Source of the DNA: Methylotetracoccus sp.
Lineage (GTDB): Bacteria > Pseudomonadota > Gammaproteobacteria > Methylococcales > Methylococcaceae
Reading direction: 5' to 3'
Assembly (NCBI GenBank): GCA_025458755.1
Contig: JALORT010000015.1
Location: 1 to 12,292, forward strand
Length of the DNA stretch: 12,292 bases
In this document: positions 1 through 6,831 of the stretch, in pieces
Position numbering within the stretch: the first letter of the stretch is position 1
Layout of the letters: the number at the start of each line of letters is the position of its first letter
Notes under the pieces: model-generated
The model's input: only the letters and a program-made list of their open reading frames with translations
What the model was told of the DNA's origin: nothing
Databases searched by the model: none
Made by a program: the position numbers and the translations under genes

Positions 1-753
1 GACTTGCCGGAGCCGTATTTTGCCGCCGTCCTGACCCGTGAGGAACGTGAAGCGGTCCTGTCTCTCATCGCGCGTCGGATCGAAGAGCGTAAGCCGCTGG
101 CGTATCTGACCCATGAAGCCTGGTTTGCAGGCTTGCCGTTTTACGTCGACGAGCGGGTTCTGGTCCCGCGTTCGCCGATTGCCGAGCTCATCGAGAACCG
201 GTTCGCACCGTGGGTCGATCCGGATCGGGTGCACGCTGTTCTGGACCTCTGCACCGGCAGCGGCTGTATCGCCATCGCGTGCGCCCATGCCTTCCCCGAC
301 GCTCGGATCGATGCGGTGGAGTTGTCGCCGGCGGCGTTGGCGGTGGCGGTCAAGAACGTGCGCCGCCATCGCCTGGAAGATCAGGTCACGCTCATCGCCT
401 CGGACCTGTGCGCGCAGCTCGGAACGAAGACCTACGACCTGATCGTCAGCAACCCGCCCTATGTGAACCGTGCGGAATGGGAACAACTGCCGCCGGAATA
501 CCATGCCGAACCGAGGATTGGACTGGAAGCGGCGGAGGATGGCCTGCAGTGCGTCCGACGCATCCTGCAGCAGGCGGCGCTGCACCTGAACCCGTTGGGT
601 TCTCTCGTCGTCGAAGTCGGGAGCAGTGCCGAAGCCTTGCTCCACACCTTCCCGGACATCCCGTTCCTCTGGCTCGACTTCGAGCGCGGCGGAGACGGCG
701 TCTTCCTGCTGACGGCGGAGCAAGTTCGGGCGGCGCAGCCGCTGCTGGCCTGA
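1..753 (+). CDS. prmB: Protein-(glutamine-N5) methyltransferase PrmB, 5'-truncated
   Basis: This SAM-dependent class I methyltransferase is expected to methylate the glutamine of ribosomal protein L3 in the cytoplasm. The reading frame is already open at base 1 and yields about 250 residues. The family is about 300-310, so roughly 55-60 N-terminal residues lie upstream of the window and the TTG at position 4 is not a real start. The segment YVDERVLVPRSPI (about nt 142-180) is typical of PrmB rather than PrmC. SAM motif I, LDLCTGSGC, is at about nt 241-267, and the catalytic NPPY motif is at nt 451-462. The C-terminal GGDGVF segment is also family-typical. The next gene is aroC, 74 nt downstream; prmB-aroC adjacency is also found in Escherichia coli. 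The methyltransferase assignment is secure; the L3 target is inferred from the family. Confidence 0.93.
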   Translation, partial: DLPEPYFAAVLTREEREAVLSLIARRIEERKPLAYLTHEAWFAGLPFYVDERVLVPRSPIAELIENRFAPWVDPDRVHAVLDLCTGSGCIAIACAHAFPDARIDAVELSPAALAVAVKNVRRHRLEDQVTLIASDLCAQLGTKTYDLIVSNPPYVNRAEWEQLPPEYHAEPRIGLEAAEDGLQCVRRILQQAALHLNPLGSLVVEVGSSAEALLHTFPDIPFLWLDFERGGDGVFLLTAEQVRAAQPLLA

Positions 754-827
754 CCCTTCGGCAGCCGTGGAGCGGCAGCGCGGCGAATCGGCTGCGCCGG
801 CTTTGATTCATCGACCTTTACATCATC

Positions 828-1928
828 ATGTCCGGAAACACGCTGGGAAAATTGTTCACCGTCACCTCGTTCGGCGAAAGCCACGGCCCCGCGATCGGCT
901 GTATCGTCGACGGCTGTCCGCCGGGTTTGCCGTTGACGGAATCCGACCTCCAGTTCGAGCTGGAGCGCCGCCGTCCCGGCAAGTCGCGTCATACCACCCA
1001 GCGGCGGGAGCCGGATGAGGTCAAAATCCTGTCCGGGGTATTCGAGGGCGTCACGACCGGCACGCCGATCGGCCTGCTGATCGAGAACGTCGATCAGCGT
1101 TCCAAGGATTACGGCAATCTGTCGGAGCTCTTTCGACCGGGTCATGCCGATTACACCTATTACATGAAGTACGGTGTTCGTGATCACCGCGGCGGCGGGC
1201 GCAGTTCCGCGAGAGAGACCGCCATGCGTGTGGCGGCAGGGGCCGTCGCCAAGAAATATCTCCGCGAACGGCTGGGCATTCGGATTCGCGGTTTTCTCGC
1301 GCAGCTCGGCCCGATCCGGGCGGAGCGGGTGGTGTGGGAGGAGGTCGAACGTAACCCGTTCTTCTGCCCCGACCCCGACAAGATTGCGGAACTGGAGGCT
1401 TACATGGATGCCCTGCGGAAAGAGGGTGATTCGATCGGCGCGCGTATCACCGTGGTGGCGGAAGGGGTCCCCGCCGGCCTGGGCGAACCTATTTTCGATC
1501 GGCTCGATGCCGAACTCGCGTACGCGCTGATGAGCATCAATGCCGTCAAGGGCGTTGAAATCGGCGACGGATTTTCCTGTGTGGACACCAAGGGCACCGC
1601 CTTTCGCGACGAAATCAGCCCGCAAGGGTTCTTGAGCAATCATGCCGGCGGTGTGCTCGGGGGCATTTCGACCGGCCAGGCGGTGATCGCGAGCATTGCA
1701 TTGAAGCCCACATCGAGTCTGCGCCTGCCGGGCCGTAGCGTTAATCTCCGGGGGGAGCCAGCGGAAGTTGTGACCACCGGACGCCACGATCCCTGCGTCG
1801 GCATTCGGGCCACGCCGATTGCGGAAGCGATGGTGGCATTGGTGCTGATGGATCACTGGCTGCGCCATCGGGCGCAAAATGCGGATGTCGCCACCGGTTT
1901 GAATCCAATCCCCGCCGGCGACGCTTGA
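828..1928 (+). CDS. aroC: Chorismate synthase
   Basis: AroC converts 5-enolpyruvylshikimate-3-phosphate to chorismate, the last step of the shikimate pathway, using reduced FMN. The 366-residue protein is full length for the family. The N-terminus, [20 protein letters not shown], matches known AroC starts and supports the ATG at 828, although no good Shine-Dalgarno sequence precedes it. The three family signatures are visible: GESHG at residues 16-20, [19 protein letters not shown] at 121-139, and [10 protein letters not shown] at about 319-328. The FMN/substrate-binding histidines and arginines within these motifs are intact. It lies 74 nt after prmB. Its TGA stop overlaps the TTG start of the following transporter gene, so the two are probably cotranscribed and translationally coupled. 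Confidence 0.98.
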   Translation: MSGNTLGKLFTVTSFGESHGPAIGCIVDGCPPGLPLTESDLQFELERRRPGKSRHTTQRREPDEVKILSGVFEGVTTGTPIGLLIENVDQRSKDYGNLSELFRPGHADYTYYMKYGVRDHRGGGRSSARETAMRVAAGAVAKKYLRERLGIRIRGFLAQLGPIRAERVVWEEVERNPFFCPDPDKIAELEAYMDALRKEGDSIGARITVVAEGVPAGLGEPIFDRLDAELAYALMSINAVKGVEIGDGFSCVDTKGTAFRDEISPQGFLSNHAGGVLGGISTGQAVIASIALKPTSSLRLPGRSVNLRGEPAEVVTTGRHDPCVGIRATPIAEAMVALVLMDHWLRHRAQNADVATGLNPIPAGDA

Positions 1929-3142
1929 CCGGTCGGGCCGCACCGCCAGAACCCATCACCGGCGGTGCCGCGTTTCCGTACTGGCGCATCTCGGCCTATT
2001 ACTTTTTGTACTTCGCCGGACTGGGCGCCTTTCTTCCTTACTGGGCCCTGTACCTAGAGTCGCAGCGCTTCGCTCCGGAGCAGATCGGCCAGTTGATGGC
2101 CCTGGTCGCCGCCACCAAGATTTTCGCCCCGACGGTCTGGGGCTGGTTGGCGGACCGCACCGGGCAGGGCGTAGGCCTGATCCGGCTGGCAGGTTTGGCG
2201 GCCGTGGCCGCCGCTGCCGGATTCTCCCGGGTTCAAGGTTTCTGGCCGCTGTTCTGGGTCACGCTCTTCTTCAGCTTTTTCTGGAACGCGTGTCTGCCGT
2301 TGTTCGAGGCGCTGACACTGAGGCACCTGGGACGCGCGGTGCAGCGTTACAGCCGGGTCCGGCTTTGGGGCTCGGTTGGGTTCATCGTTGCCGTCGCCGC
2401 GCTCGGCTATGCGCTGCGCTCCAGGTTCTCGATCGACTGTTTACCTCTGCTTCTGTGGTGGCTGCTGGTCGGCCTCTGGGTGATCAGCCTGGTCGTGCCG
2501 CGGGCCGAGTGGGCCGCCGAGGTCAGCACGGACAAGTTCTGGCGAATTGTCAGGCGCCGGGACGTCCTGGCGTTTTTCTTCGTCGTGATGTTGCTTCAGC
2601 TCTCGCATGGGCCCTATTACGTTTTCTTCTCCATTTATCTTGATGCGCACGGATTCGATGCGAATCACATCGGACAACTCTGGGCGCTCGGCGTGATTGC
2701 CGAAATCCTCATGTTCCTGGTCATTCCACGCCTGCTGAAACGATTTACGCTGCGAGAGATTCTCCTGACCAGCCTGCTGCTGGCGGCGATCCGGTGGTCC
2801 TTGGTGGCCTATGCGGTCGAGGACCTGATGCTCCTGATCCTCGCTCAGTGCCTGCATGCGGCCAGTTTCGGGGCTACCCACGCGGTGGGTATCCAGTTGA
2901 CTCACCGCTATTTCAGCGGCAGTCACCGAAGCAAAGGCCAGGGCCTGTACAGCAGTACCAGTTTCGGACTGGGAGGAGCCCTCGGAGCGTGGGCTGCTGG
3001 CGCCGCGTGGGAGCCGTTGGGGCAGCAGGCGGTATACGCCGCCGCCGCCATCTGTTGTCTGGTCGCGTGGCCGATCGCCTGGCTTTGGGTTGAGCGGGGC
3101 ATCCCTTCCGCGCGGGCGTGCGCTCCGCGCTCTTTGCGGTAG
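1925..3142 (+). CDS. MFS transporter, MFS_1_like / HcaT (3-phenylpropionate transporter) type
   Basis: This is a predicted inner-membrane secondary transporter of 405 residues with about 12 hydrophobic segments. The first segment (about residues 21-44, with FLPYWALYL) and the following [14 protein letters not shown] stretch are typical of the MFS_1_like family that includes HcaT. A cytoplasmic-loop motif, WLADRTGQG, follows the second helix. The only plausible start is TTG at 1925, which overlaps the aroC stop as TTGA. No ATG or GTG lies upstream in frame nearby, and the next internal TTG is inside the first helix. No Shine-Dalgarno sequence is visible, so expression probably depends on coupling to aroC. 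The substrate is unknown: HcaT relatives carry aromatic acids, and placement after aroC is compatible with that, but proves nothing. The last bases hold a possible -10 box for the next operon. Confidence 0.88.
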   Translation: MTGRAAPPEPITGGAAFPYWRISAYYFLYFAGLGAFLPYWALYLESQRFAPEQIGQLMALVAATKIFAPTVWGWLADRTGQGVGLIRLAGLAAVAAAAGFSRVQGFWPLFWVTLFFSFFWNACLPLFEALTLRHLGRAVQRYSRVRLWGSVGFIVAVAALGYALRSRFSIDCLPLLLWWLLVGLWVISLVVPRAEWAAEVSTDKFWRIVRRRDVLAFFFVVMLLQLSHGPYYVFFSIYLDAHGFDANHIGQLWALGVIAEILMFLVIPRLLKRFTLREILLTSLLLAAIRWSLVAYAVEDLMLLILAQCLHAASFGATHAVGIQLTHRYFSGSHRSKGQGLYSSTSFGLGGALGAWAAGAAWEPLGQQAVYAAAAICCLVAWPIAWLWVERGIPSARACAPRSLR

Positions 3143-3145
3143 AAT
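3140..3145 (+). promoter_or_regulatory. Possible -10 box (TAGAAT) upstream of the exbB-exbD-lpxK operon
   Basis: TAGAAT matches the sigma-70 -10 consensus at five of six bases and overlaps the transporter stop codon. It would place a transcript start near 3152, about 20 nt before the GTG start of the exbB-like gene. No convincing -35 hexamer is present 16-18 nt upstream, so this is only a candidate. Confidence 0.25.
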
Positions 3146-3172
3146 CGCCGCATCTTGATAGATGGGTCCAAC

Positions 3173-3799
3173 GTGAACCTCCTTGAAATCATCCGTGCCG
3201 GCGGCTGGCTGATGTGGCCCCTCCTGCTCTGCTCCGTCGTCGCGCTGGCGATCATCCTGGAGCGGCTGTGGGCGCTGCGCCCGGGACGCGTGATTCCGAC
3301 CGAGGTGATGACCCAAGTCTGGAAGCTTCATCGGCAGAGTCAGCTGGATGCCGCTCAGCTCAGGCAGATTCGCCTCGGTTCACCGCTCGGTGCAGTCATC
3401 GCAGCCGGATTGTCGAGCAGGGCCGATGGGCGGGAAGCGATGCGAGAGAGCATCGAACAGGCGGGGCGGCAGGCGGTCCATGAATTGGAGCGGTATCTGA
3501 ACACCCTGGGCACGATCGCCGCAATCTCCCCGTATTTGGGGCTGCTCGGCAGCGTGGTCGGGATGATCAAGGTCTTTTCGACGTTTTCCGCGGCTCAGGG
3601 CGTCAGCGATCCGGCGCTGCTCGCCGGAGGCATTTCGGAGATTCTCTTCGCAACGGCTGCCGGTCTCGCGGTCGCCATACCCAGCCTGATGTTCCATCGG
3701 TATTTCGACGGGCGAGTGAGCGAACTTGCGCTGCGCATGGAGCAGGAGGCCTGCAATCTGATTTCCGAACTCGACGCCGAGCGGAATGCCGTGGAATGA
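3173..3799 (+). CDS. exbB: MotA/TolQ/ExbB family proton channel protein (ExbB-like)
   Basis: This inner-membrane protein pairs with ExbD/TolR-type partners to form a proton-driven motor. From the GTG at 3173 it is 208 residues. The N-terminus then reads MNLLEIIRAGGWLMWP, the usual ExbB-like opening (A/G-GGWLM). A TTG at 3155 in frame would add six residues (MIDGSN) but lies almost at the putative transcript start. Three membrane segments are expected: about residues 11-31, 113-135 (YLGLLGSVVGM) and 155-177 (GGISEILFATAAGLAVAIP). The last two carry the conserved TolQ/ExbB channel residues. The exbD-like gene follows after 10 nt and then lpxK. No tonB or tolA-type partner lies in the window, so whether it energises TonB, a Tol-like system or something specific to this operon cannot be told. 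Confidence 0.9.
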   Translation: MNLLEIIRAGGWLMWPLLLCSVVALAIILERLWALRPGRVIPTEVMTQVWKLHRQSQLDAAQLRQIRLGSPLGAVIAAGLSSRADGREAMRESIEQAGRQAVHELERYLNTLGTIAAISPYLGLLGSVVGMIKVFSTFSAAQGVSDPALLAGGISEILFATAAGLAVAIPSLMFHRYFDGRVSELALRMEQEACNLISELDAERNAVE

Positions 3800-3809
3800 G
3801 GCGAGTCCC

Positions 3810-4229
3810 ATGAACTTCCGTACCCGGCGGCGCGATCATCCGGAACTCAACCTGATTCCGATGATCGACGTGCTGATCGTTCTGCTGATCTTTCTGGTCC
3901 TGACGACGACCTTTCGGCATGAGTCGGCGCTGAAAATCAAACTGCCGGAATCCGGTGGTAAAGGCGCTGTCGCGGAGAAGGGGATCGAGGTATCGATCGA
4001 CGCGGCATCGCGGATCAGCGTGGGTCAAGCGCTATTGCCGGACAGCTCGGTCGTGTCGCTGCGAAACGCCATCGCTGCGGTATCCGGCGGTCGGCGCGAT
4101 ACCATGATTGTCATTCGCGCCGACCGGAACACGCCGCACCAGGCGGTGATGACCGTGTTGGACGTCGCCGCGGGTTTGGGTTTCACGCGGATTACGTTCG
4201 CGACGCACGAGGCGGGCACAAGACCTTGA
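3810..4229 (+). CDS. exbD: Biopolymer transport protein ExbD/TolR family
   Basis: This is the single-pass inner-membrane partner of the ExbB-like channel, with a periplasmic domain. It has 139 residues, normal for the family. The chosen ATG at 3810 is preceded by GAGGCGAG (3798-3805) and gives the classic basic cytoplasmic tail, MNFRTRRRDHPELNLIPMID. An in-frame ATG at 3786 would add eight residues inside the end of exbB and is less likely. The single membrane helix spans about residues 17-36 and contains Asp20 in the LIPMID motif, equivalent to the proton-carrying Asp of ExbD/TolR. The rest is a compact periplasmic domain with the family-typical VIRADRNTPHQAVMTVLD stretch. Its TGA stop overlaps the presumed TTG start of lpxK. 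Confidence 0.9.
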   Translation: MNFRTRRRDHPELNLIPMIDVLIVLLIFLVLTTTFRHESALKIKLPESGGKGAVAEKGIEVSIDAASRISVGQALLPDSSVVSLRNAIAAVSGGRRDTMIVIRADRNTPHQAVMTVLDVAAGLGFTRITFATHEAGTRP

Positions 4230-5239
4230 AGCCGATGTTCCGCGACCGATTGGCGCACTGGCTCGAGGATCAGTGGTATCGCGAGGGAGCGGCCGCCCCT
4301 TGGCTGAAACCCCTGTCCGGAGTTTTCGGCAGCGTGGCTCGGCTTCGCCGCCGGGCCTATCTGAGCGGCTGGAAGTCCGTGGAACGCTTGCCGGTGCCGG
4401 TGATCGTGGTCGGCAACTTGACCGTGGGCGGAACCGGCAAGACGCCCCTGACCATTTGGTTGGCGGACTGGCTGCGTCGCGCCGGTTACCGGCCGGGTGT
4501 GGTGAGTCGGGGCTACGGTGGCCAGCGGCCTTCCCGAGAACCGTTGCGTGTGGGTCCGGAAAGCGATCCGTTCGTCGCGGGTGATGAACCGGTGCTGGTG
4601 GCGCGGAGGACCGGAGCCCCCGTCGCGGTAGCAGCCAACCGCGTGCATTCCGCCCGCCTGCTGCTGGCGGCCGGCGCCTGTGATTTGATTATCGCGGATG
4701 ATGGTTTGCAGCACTACCGGCTGGGGCGGGATTTGGAGATTTTGCTGATCGACGGAGAACGCCGGTTCGGCAATGGCCTTTGCCTGCCCGCAGGACCTCT
4801 GCGCGAGCCGGTGGAGCGGACGGCTGGCGTGGATTTCATCGTGCAGCGGGGCGGCGTCCCGGCCCATGGCAGTTATGGCATGACCGTGGTCGGGTCCCAT
4901 GCGGTGAATCTCGTGAGTGGAGACTGCGTCCCGCTGACCCGATTCGTCGGGGAACGGGTCTATGCCGTCGCCGGTATCGGCAACCCGGAGCGCTTCTTTT
5001 CCGATTTGCACGCGATCGGGCTGAACCCCGTGGTGAAGGCGTTTCCGGATCATCATCGCTACCGGAGCGACGATATCGCCGCCGCCGGCGATACCGCTGT
5101 GCTGATGACCGAGAAGGACGCGGTAAAATGCCAATCGTTTGCCACACAGCGCCATTGGTACGTGCCCATCGAAGCGCGACTCACGCCCGAATTCGGGCAC
5201 GATCTACTGCAACGGCTGAGAGCCAAATTCCATGGATAA
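4226..5239 (+). CDS. lpxK: Tetraacyldisaccharide 4'-kinase
   Basis: LpxK phosphorylates the 4' position of the tetraacyldisaccharide-1-phosphate lipid A precursor at the cytoplasmic face of the inner membrane, using ATP. The product is 337 residues from TTG 4226, or 334 from ATG 4235. TTG overlaps the exbD stop as TTGA. ATG is the more usual codon, but neither has a strong ribosome-binding site at ideal spacing. Walker A is at residues 63-73 ([11 protein letters not shown]). Other family motifs are SRGYGG (94-99), DDGLQH (158-163), FGNG (181-184) and LPAGPLREP (188-196). The C-terminal [11 protein letters not shown] segment is also conserved. Residues 26-47 form the membrane-associating N-terminal helix region. 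It overlaps the next gene by 8 nt. With kdsB downstream it forms a lipid A/Kdo supply operon. Confidence 0.96.
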   Translation: MKPMFRDRLAHWLEDQWYREGAAAPWLKPLSGVFGSVARLRRRAYLSGWKSVERLPVPVIVVGNLTVGGTGKTPLTIWLADWLRRAGYRPGVVSRGYGGQRPSREPLRVGPESDPFVAGDEPVLVARRTGAPVAVAANRVHSARLLLAAGACDLIIADDGLQHYRLGRDLEILLIDGERRFGNGLCLPAGPLREPVERTAGVDFIVQRGGVPAHGSYGMTVVGSHAVNLVSGDCVPLTRFVGERVYAVAGIGNPERFFSDLHAIGLNPVVKAFPDHHRYRSDDIAAAGDTAVLMTEKDAVKCQSFATQRHWYVPIEARLTPEFGHDLLQRLRAKFHG

Positions 5240-5465
5240 GAAACTTCTCGAGATTCTGGTGTGCCCGATCTGCAAGGGCGAATTGATCTATCGACGCGAA
5301 CAGCAGGAGCTGATCTGTAAATTCGACCGGCTGGCCTACCCCATCCGCGATGAGATTCCGGTGATGCTCGACAGTGAGGCTCGAAAGCTGAGCCTCGAGG
5401 AGTATGACGCCTTGGGCAGGATGCCGGCTTCCGCATCCCCTCTCGGTGCCGATGGCGCGATTTAA
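5232..5465 (+). CDS. ycaR: Trm112/YcaR family small protein
   Basis: This small cytoplasmic protein of the UPF0434/Trm112 family has 77 residues. It opens [18 protein letters not shown] and continues with [22 protein letters not shown], closely following the E. coli YcaR pattern. CPIC (residues 11-14) is a zinc-ribbon-like motif, and Cys29 is a third cysteine. The biochemical role of YcaR proteins is poorly known; Trm112 itself activates methyltransferases in eukaryotes and archaea, which is family background only. It sits between lpxK and kdsB, overlapping the first by 8 nt and the second by 14 nt, as is common in gammaproteobacteria. GAGAG at 5218-5222 is a fair ribosome-binding site. The C-terminal tail from about residue 60 exceeds the usual length of about 60 residues and is the part that overlaps kdsB. 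Confidence 0.93.
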   Translation: MDKKLLEILVCPICKGELIYRREQQELICKFDRLAYPIRDEIPVMLDSEARKLSLEEYDALGRMPASASPLGADGAI

Positions 5466-6240
5466 GATTGTTATTCCCGCCCGGTTCGGGTCCACCCGAC
5501 TGCCCGGGAAACCGCTGCTGCCGCTCGCCGGCAAGCCGATGATTGTTCATGTCTGCGAGCGGGCCTTGCAGACCGCTGCCGATGAGATCGTCGTGGCCGT
5601 GGACGACGAACGGATCGCGGAGGCGGTCAAGGCGCTGCCGGTTCGTCCCTTGCTGACCCGCACTGATCACGCCAGTGGCACCGAACGCCTGGTCGAGGTC
5701 GCCCAGCGACTGACTTGGGATGACCGTGTGTTGATCGTGAATCTTCAAGGCGATGAACCGCTGTTGAACCCCGGTCTGGTCGACCGGTTGGCGGAGGCCT
5801 TCGCCGCGCAGCAGCGGGCGGAGGTGGCCACGCTGGCGGCGCCGATCGGTGCGGCCGAGGAGCTGTTCGATCCGAATGCCGTGAAGGTCGTTTTCGACCG
5901 CCATGGTTCGGCGCTGTATTTCAGCCGCGCACCGATTCCTTGGGCGCGCGACGCATTTTCCGGCGGGCAGCGAGCATTGCCTGACGGCGCGAGTTACTGG
6001 CGGCATATCGGCATTTATGCCTATACCGCGGGATTTCTCCGGCGCTATTCGGCCTGGGCTGCTTCTGAATTGGAACGAGTCGAATGCTTGGAGCAGCTGC
6101 GTATCCTGTGGCAGGGCGAGCCGATCTATGTGCTGCCGGTCGCCAACCCTCCCGCGGCGGGTGTGGACACCGAAGCGGACCTGCGCCGCGTCGAACAGCT
6201 GCTGGAAGATGAGCGGAGCGAACGTCGCGCGCTGCCATGA
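5452..6240 (+). CDS. kdsB: 3-deoxy-manno-octulosonate cytidylyltransferase (CMP-Kdo synthetase)
   Basis: KdsB couples CTP and Kdo to make CMP-Kdo, the activated sugar for the lipopolysaccharide inner core, in the cytoplasm. The protein is 262 residues, slightly longer than the 248 of E. coli. The ATG at 5452 gives [20 protein letters not shown], whose [14 protein letters not shown] is the nucleotide-binding signature. An upstream in-frame ATG at 5404 would add 16 unrelated residues. LQGDEPL (98-104) includes metal ligand Asp101, and VDTEAD (238-243) includes the second acidic ligand Asp239. HIGIYAY (185-191) is also conserved. The start lies inside the ycaR tail (14-nt overlap) and the stop overlaps the next start as ATGA, so translation of this part of the operon is probably coupled. 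Confidence 0.97.
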   Translation: MARFKIVIPARFGSTRLPGKPLLPLAGKPMIVHVCERALQTAADEIVVAVDDERIAEAVKALPVRPLLTRTDHASGTERLVEVAQRLTWDDRVLIVNLQGDEPLLNPGLVDRLAEAFAAQQRAEVATLAAPIGAAEELFDPNAVKVVFDRHGSALYFSRAPIPWARDAFSGGQRALPDGASYWRHIGIYAYTAGFLRRYSAWAASELERVECLEQLRILWQGEPIYVLPVANPPAAGVDTEADLRRVEQLLEDERSERRALP

Positions 6241-6668
6241 CCGAGTGGACCGAGCACTACGGTCTGTGGGGGCTCTTCGCCAGCGCCTTCGTTTCGTCCA
6301 CGCTGGCGCCCGGCGGGTCCGAGGCGGTGCTGGCCTATCTGGTGACTCGGGGGCATTTTTCGGGGGCCAGTCTCCTGGGTGTCGCCACCTTGGGCAATAC
6401 GCTGGGTGCGATCACGACATGGGCGCTCGGCTCTCTGCTGGCCTCGCGTTTTCCGGTCGAGAACGCGCTGACGTCCGGTCGGCAGCGCGCGGTTGCACGG
6501 GTACGCCGCTGGGGGGTGCCGCTGCTGCTGTTTTCCTGGCTACCGTTGGTCGGTGACGGCTTCTGTTTTGCGGCCGGATGGCTCCGGCTGCCGTTCTCTT
6601 CCTCGTTGATCGCCATCGCTCTAGGCAAGGCCTTGCGCTACGGTGCCATTCTGCTGGCATTTCACTGA
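6237..6668 (+). CDS. yqaA: YqaA-family (DedA/VTT-related) inner-membrane protein
   Basis: This small integral membrane protein has 143 residues and is similar in length and pattern to E. coli YqaA. It has three to four hydrophobic segments. The segment FASAFVSSTLAPGGSEAVL (about residues 14-32) carries the conserved P-G-x-S/E element of the family. GNTLGAITTWALG (about 53-65) and SWLPLVGDGFCFAAGWLRL (about 100-118) match conserved stretches, and the C-terminus has the family-typical GKALRYGAI. Related DedA/VTT proteins are linked to lipid transport and membrane potential, but the function of YqaA itself is not established. The start ATG overlaps the kdsB stop (ATGA), making this the likely last gene of the envelope operon. 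A 163-nt gap follows. Confidence 0.88.
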   Translation: MTEWTEHYGLWGLFASAFVSSTLAPGGSEAVLAYLVTRGHFSGASLLGVATLGNTLGAITTWALGSLLASRFPVENALTSGRQRAVARVRRWGVPLLLFSWLPLVGDGFCFAAGWLRLPFSSSLIAIALGKALRYGAILLAFH

Positions 6669-6808
6669 TCAGACCTCGTAATCCGGGTGGCGGGCCGAGA
6701 CGGAGCGTGTGAGCGAGTCCGGGGGTGCTCTCGCGGTGACTCTGAAGTCGTGCTGTATCTCCTTGACTTGCCATGAGCGTATTCCTGCGGCAGACTTACA
6801 TAGAGCAC

Positions 6809-6825
6809 ATAACTCGGGGGGTTAT
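6809..6825 (+). repeat. Short inverted repeat ATAAC-N7-GTTAT upstream of mltD
   Basis: ATAAC (6809-6813) and GTTAT (6821-6825) are perfect inverse complements around a G-rich loop, TCGGGGG. The element ends 6 nt before the mltD start. A small stem here could hold a G-rich segment near the ribosome-binding region, or the dyad could be a protein-binding site. A TTGACT at 6763-6768 is a possible -35 box, but no matching -10 hexamer lies at 16-18 nt. The structure is clear in the sequence; a function is only a suggestion. Confidence 0.35.
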
Positions 6826-6831
6826 TCTCGG

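Noticed and set aside
754..827. Possible terminator between prmB and aroC (GCAGCC at 761-766 and GGCTGC at 790-795)
   Set aside because: The loop is 23 nt and no T-tract follows; not a convincing intrinsic terminator.
459..1943. Long minus-strand open frame (494 codons) opposite prmB and aroC
   Set aside because: It lies antisense to the strongly conserved aroC and has a composition typical of a shadow frame in GC-rich DNA; no recognisable domain.
2441..3331. Minus-strand open frame of 296 codons opposite the MFS and exbB genes
   Set aside because: Low-complexity, Gln/Arg/Pro-rich translation spanning two well-supported plus-strand genes; shadow frame.
4025..5200. Minus-strand open frame of 391 codons opposite exbD and lpxK
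   Set aside because: Covered by conserved LpxK motifs on the other strand; translation resembles no family.
5059..6006. Minus-strand open frame of 315 codons opposite lpxK, ycaR and kdsB
   Set aside because: Crosses three genes with clear family motifs; shadow frame.
6709..6831. GTG-initiated 41-residue extension of MltD
   Set aside because: It would bury the lipoprotein signal behind polar residues; ATG 6832 gives a proper signal and lipobox.
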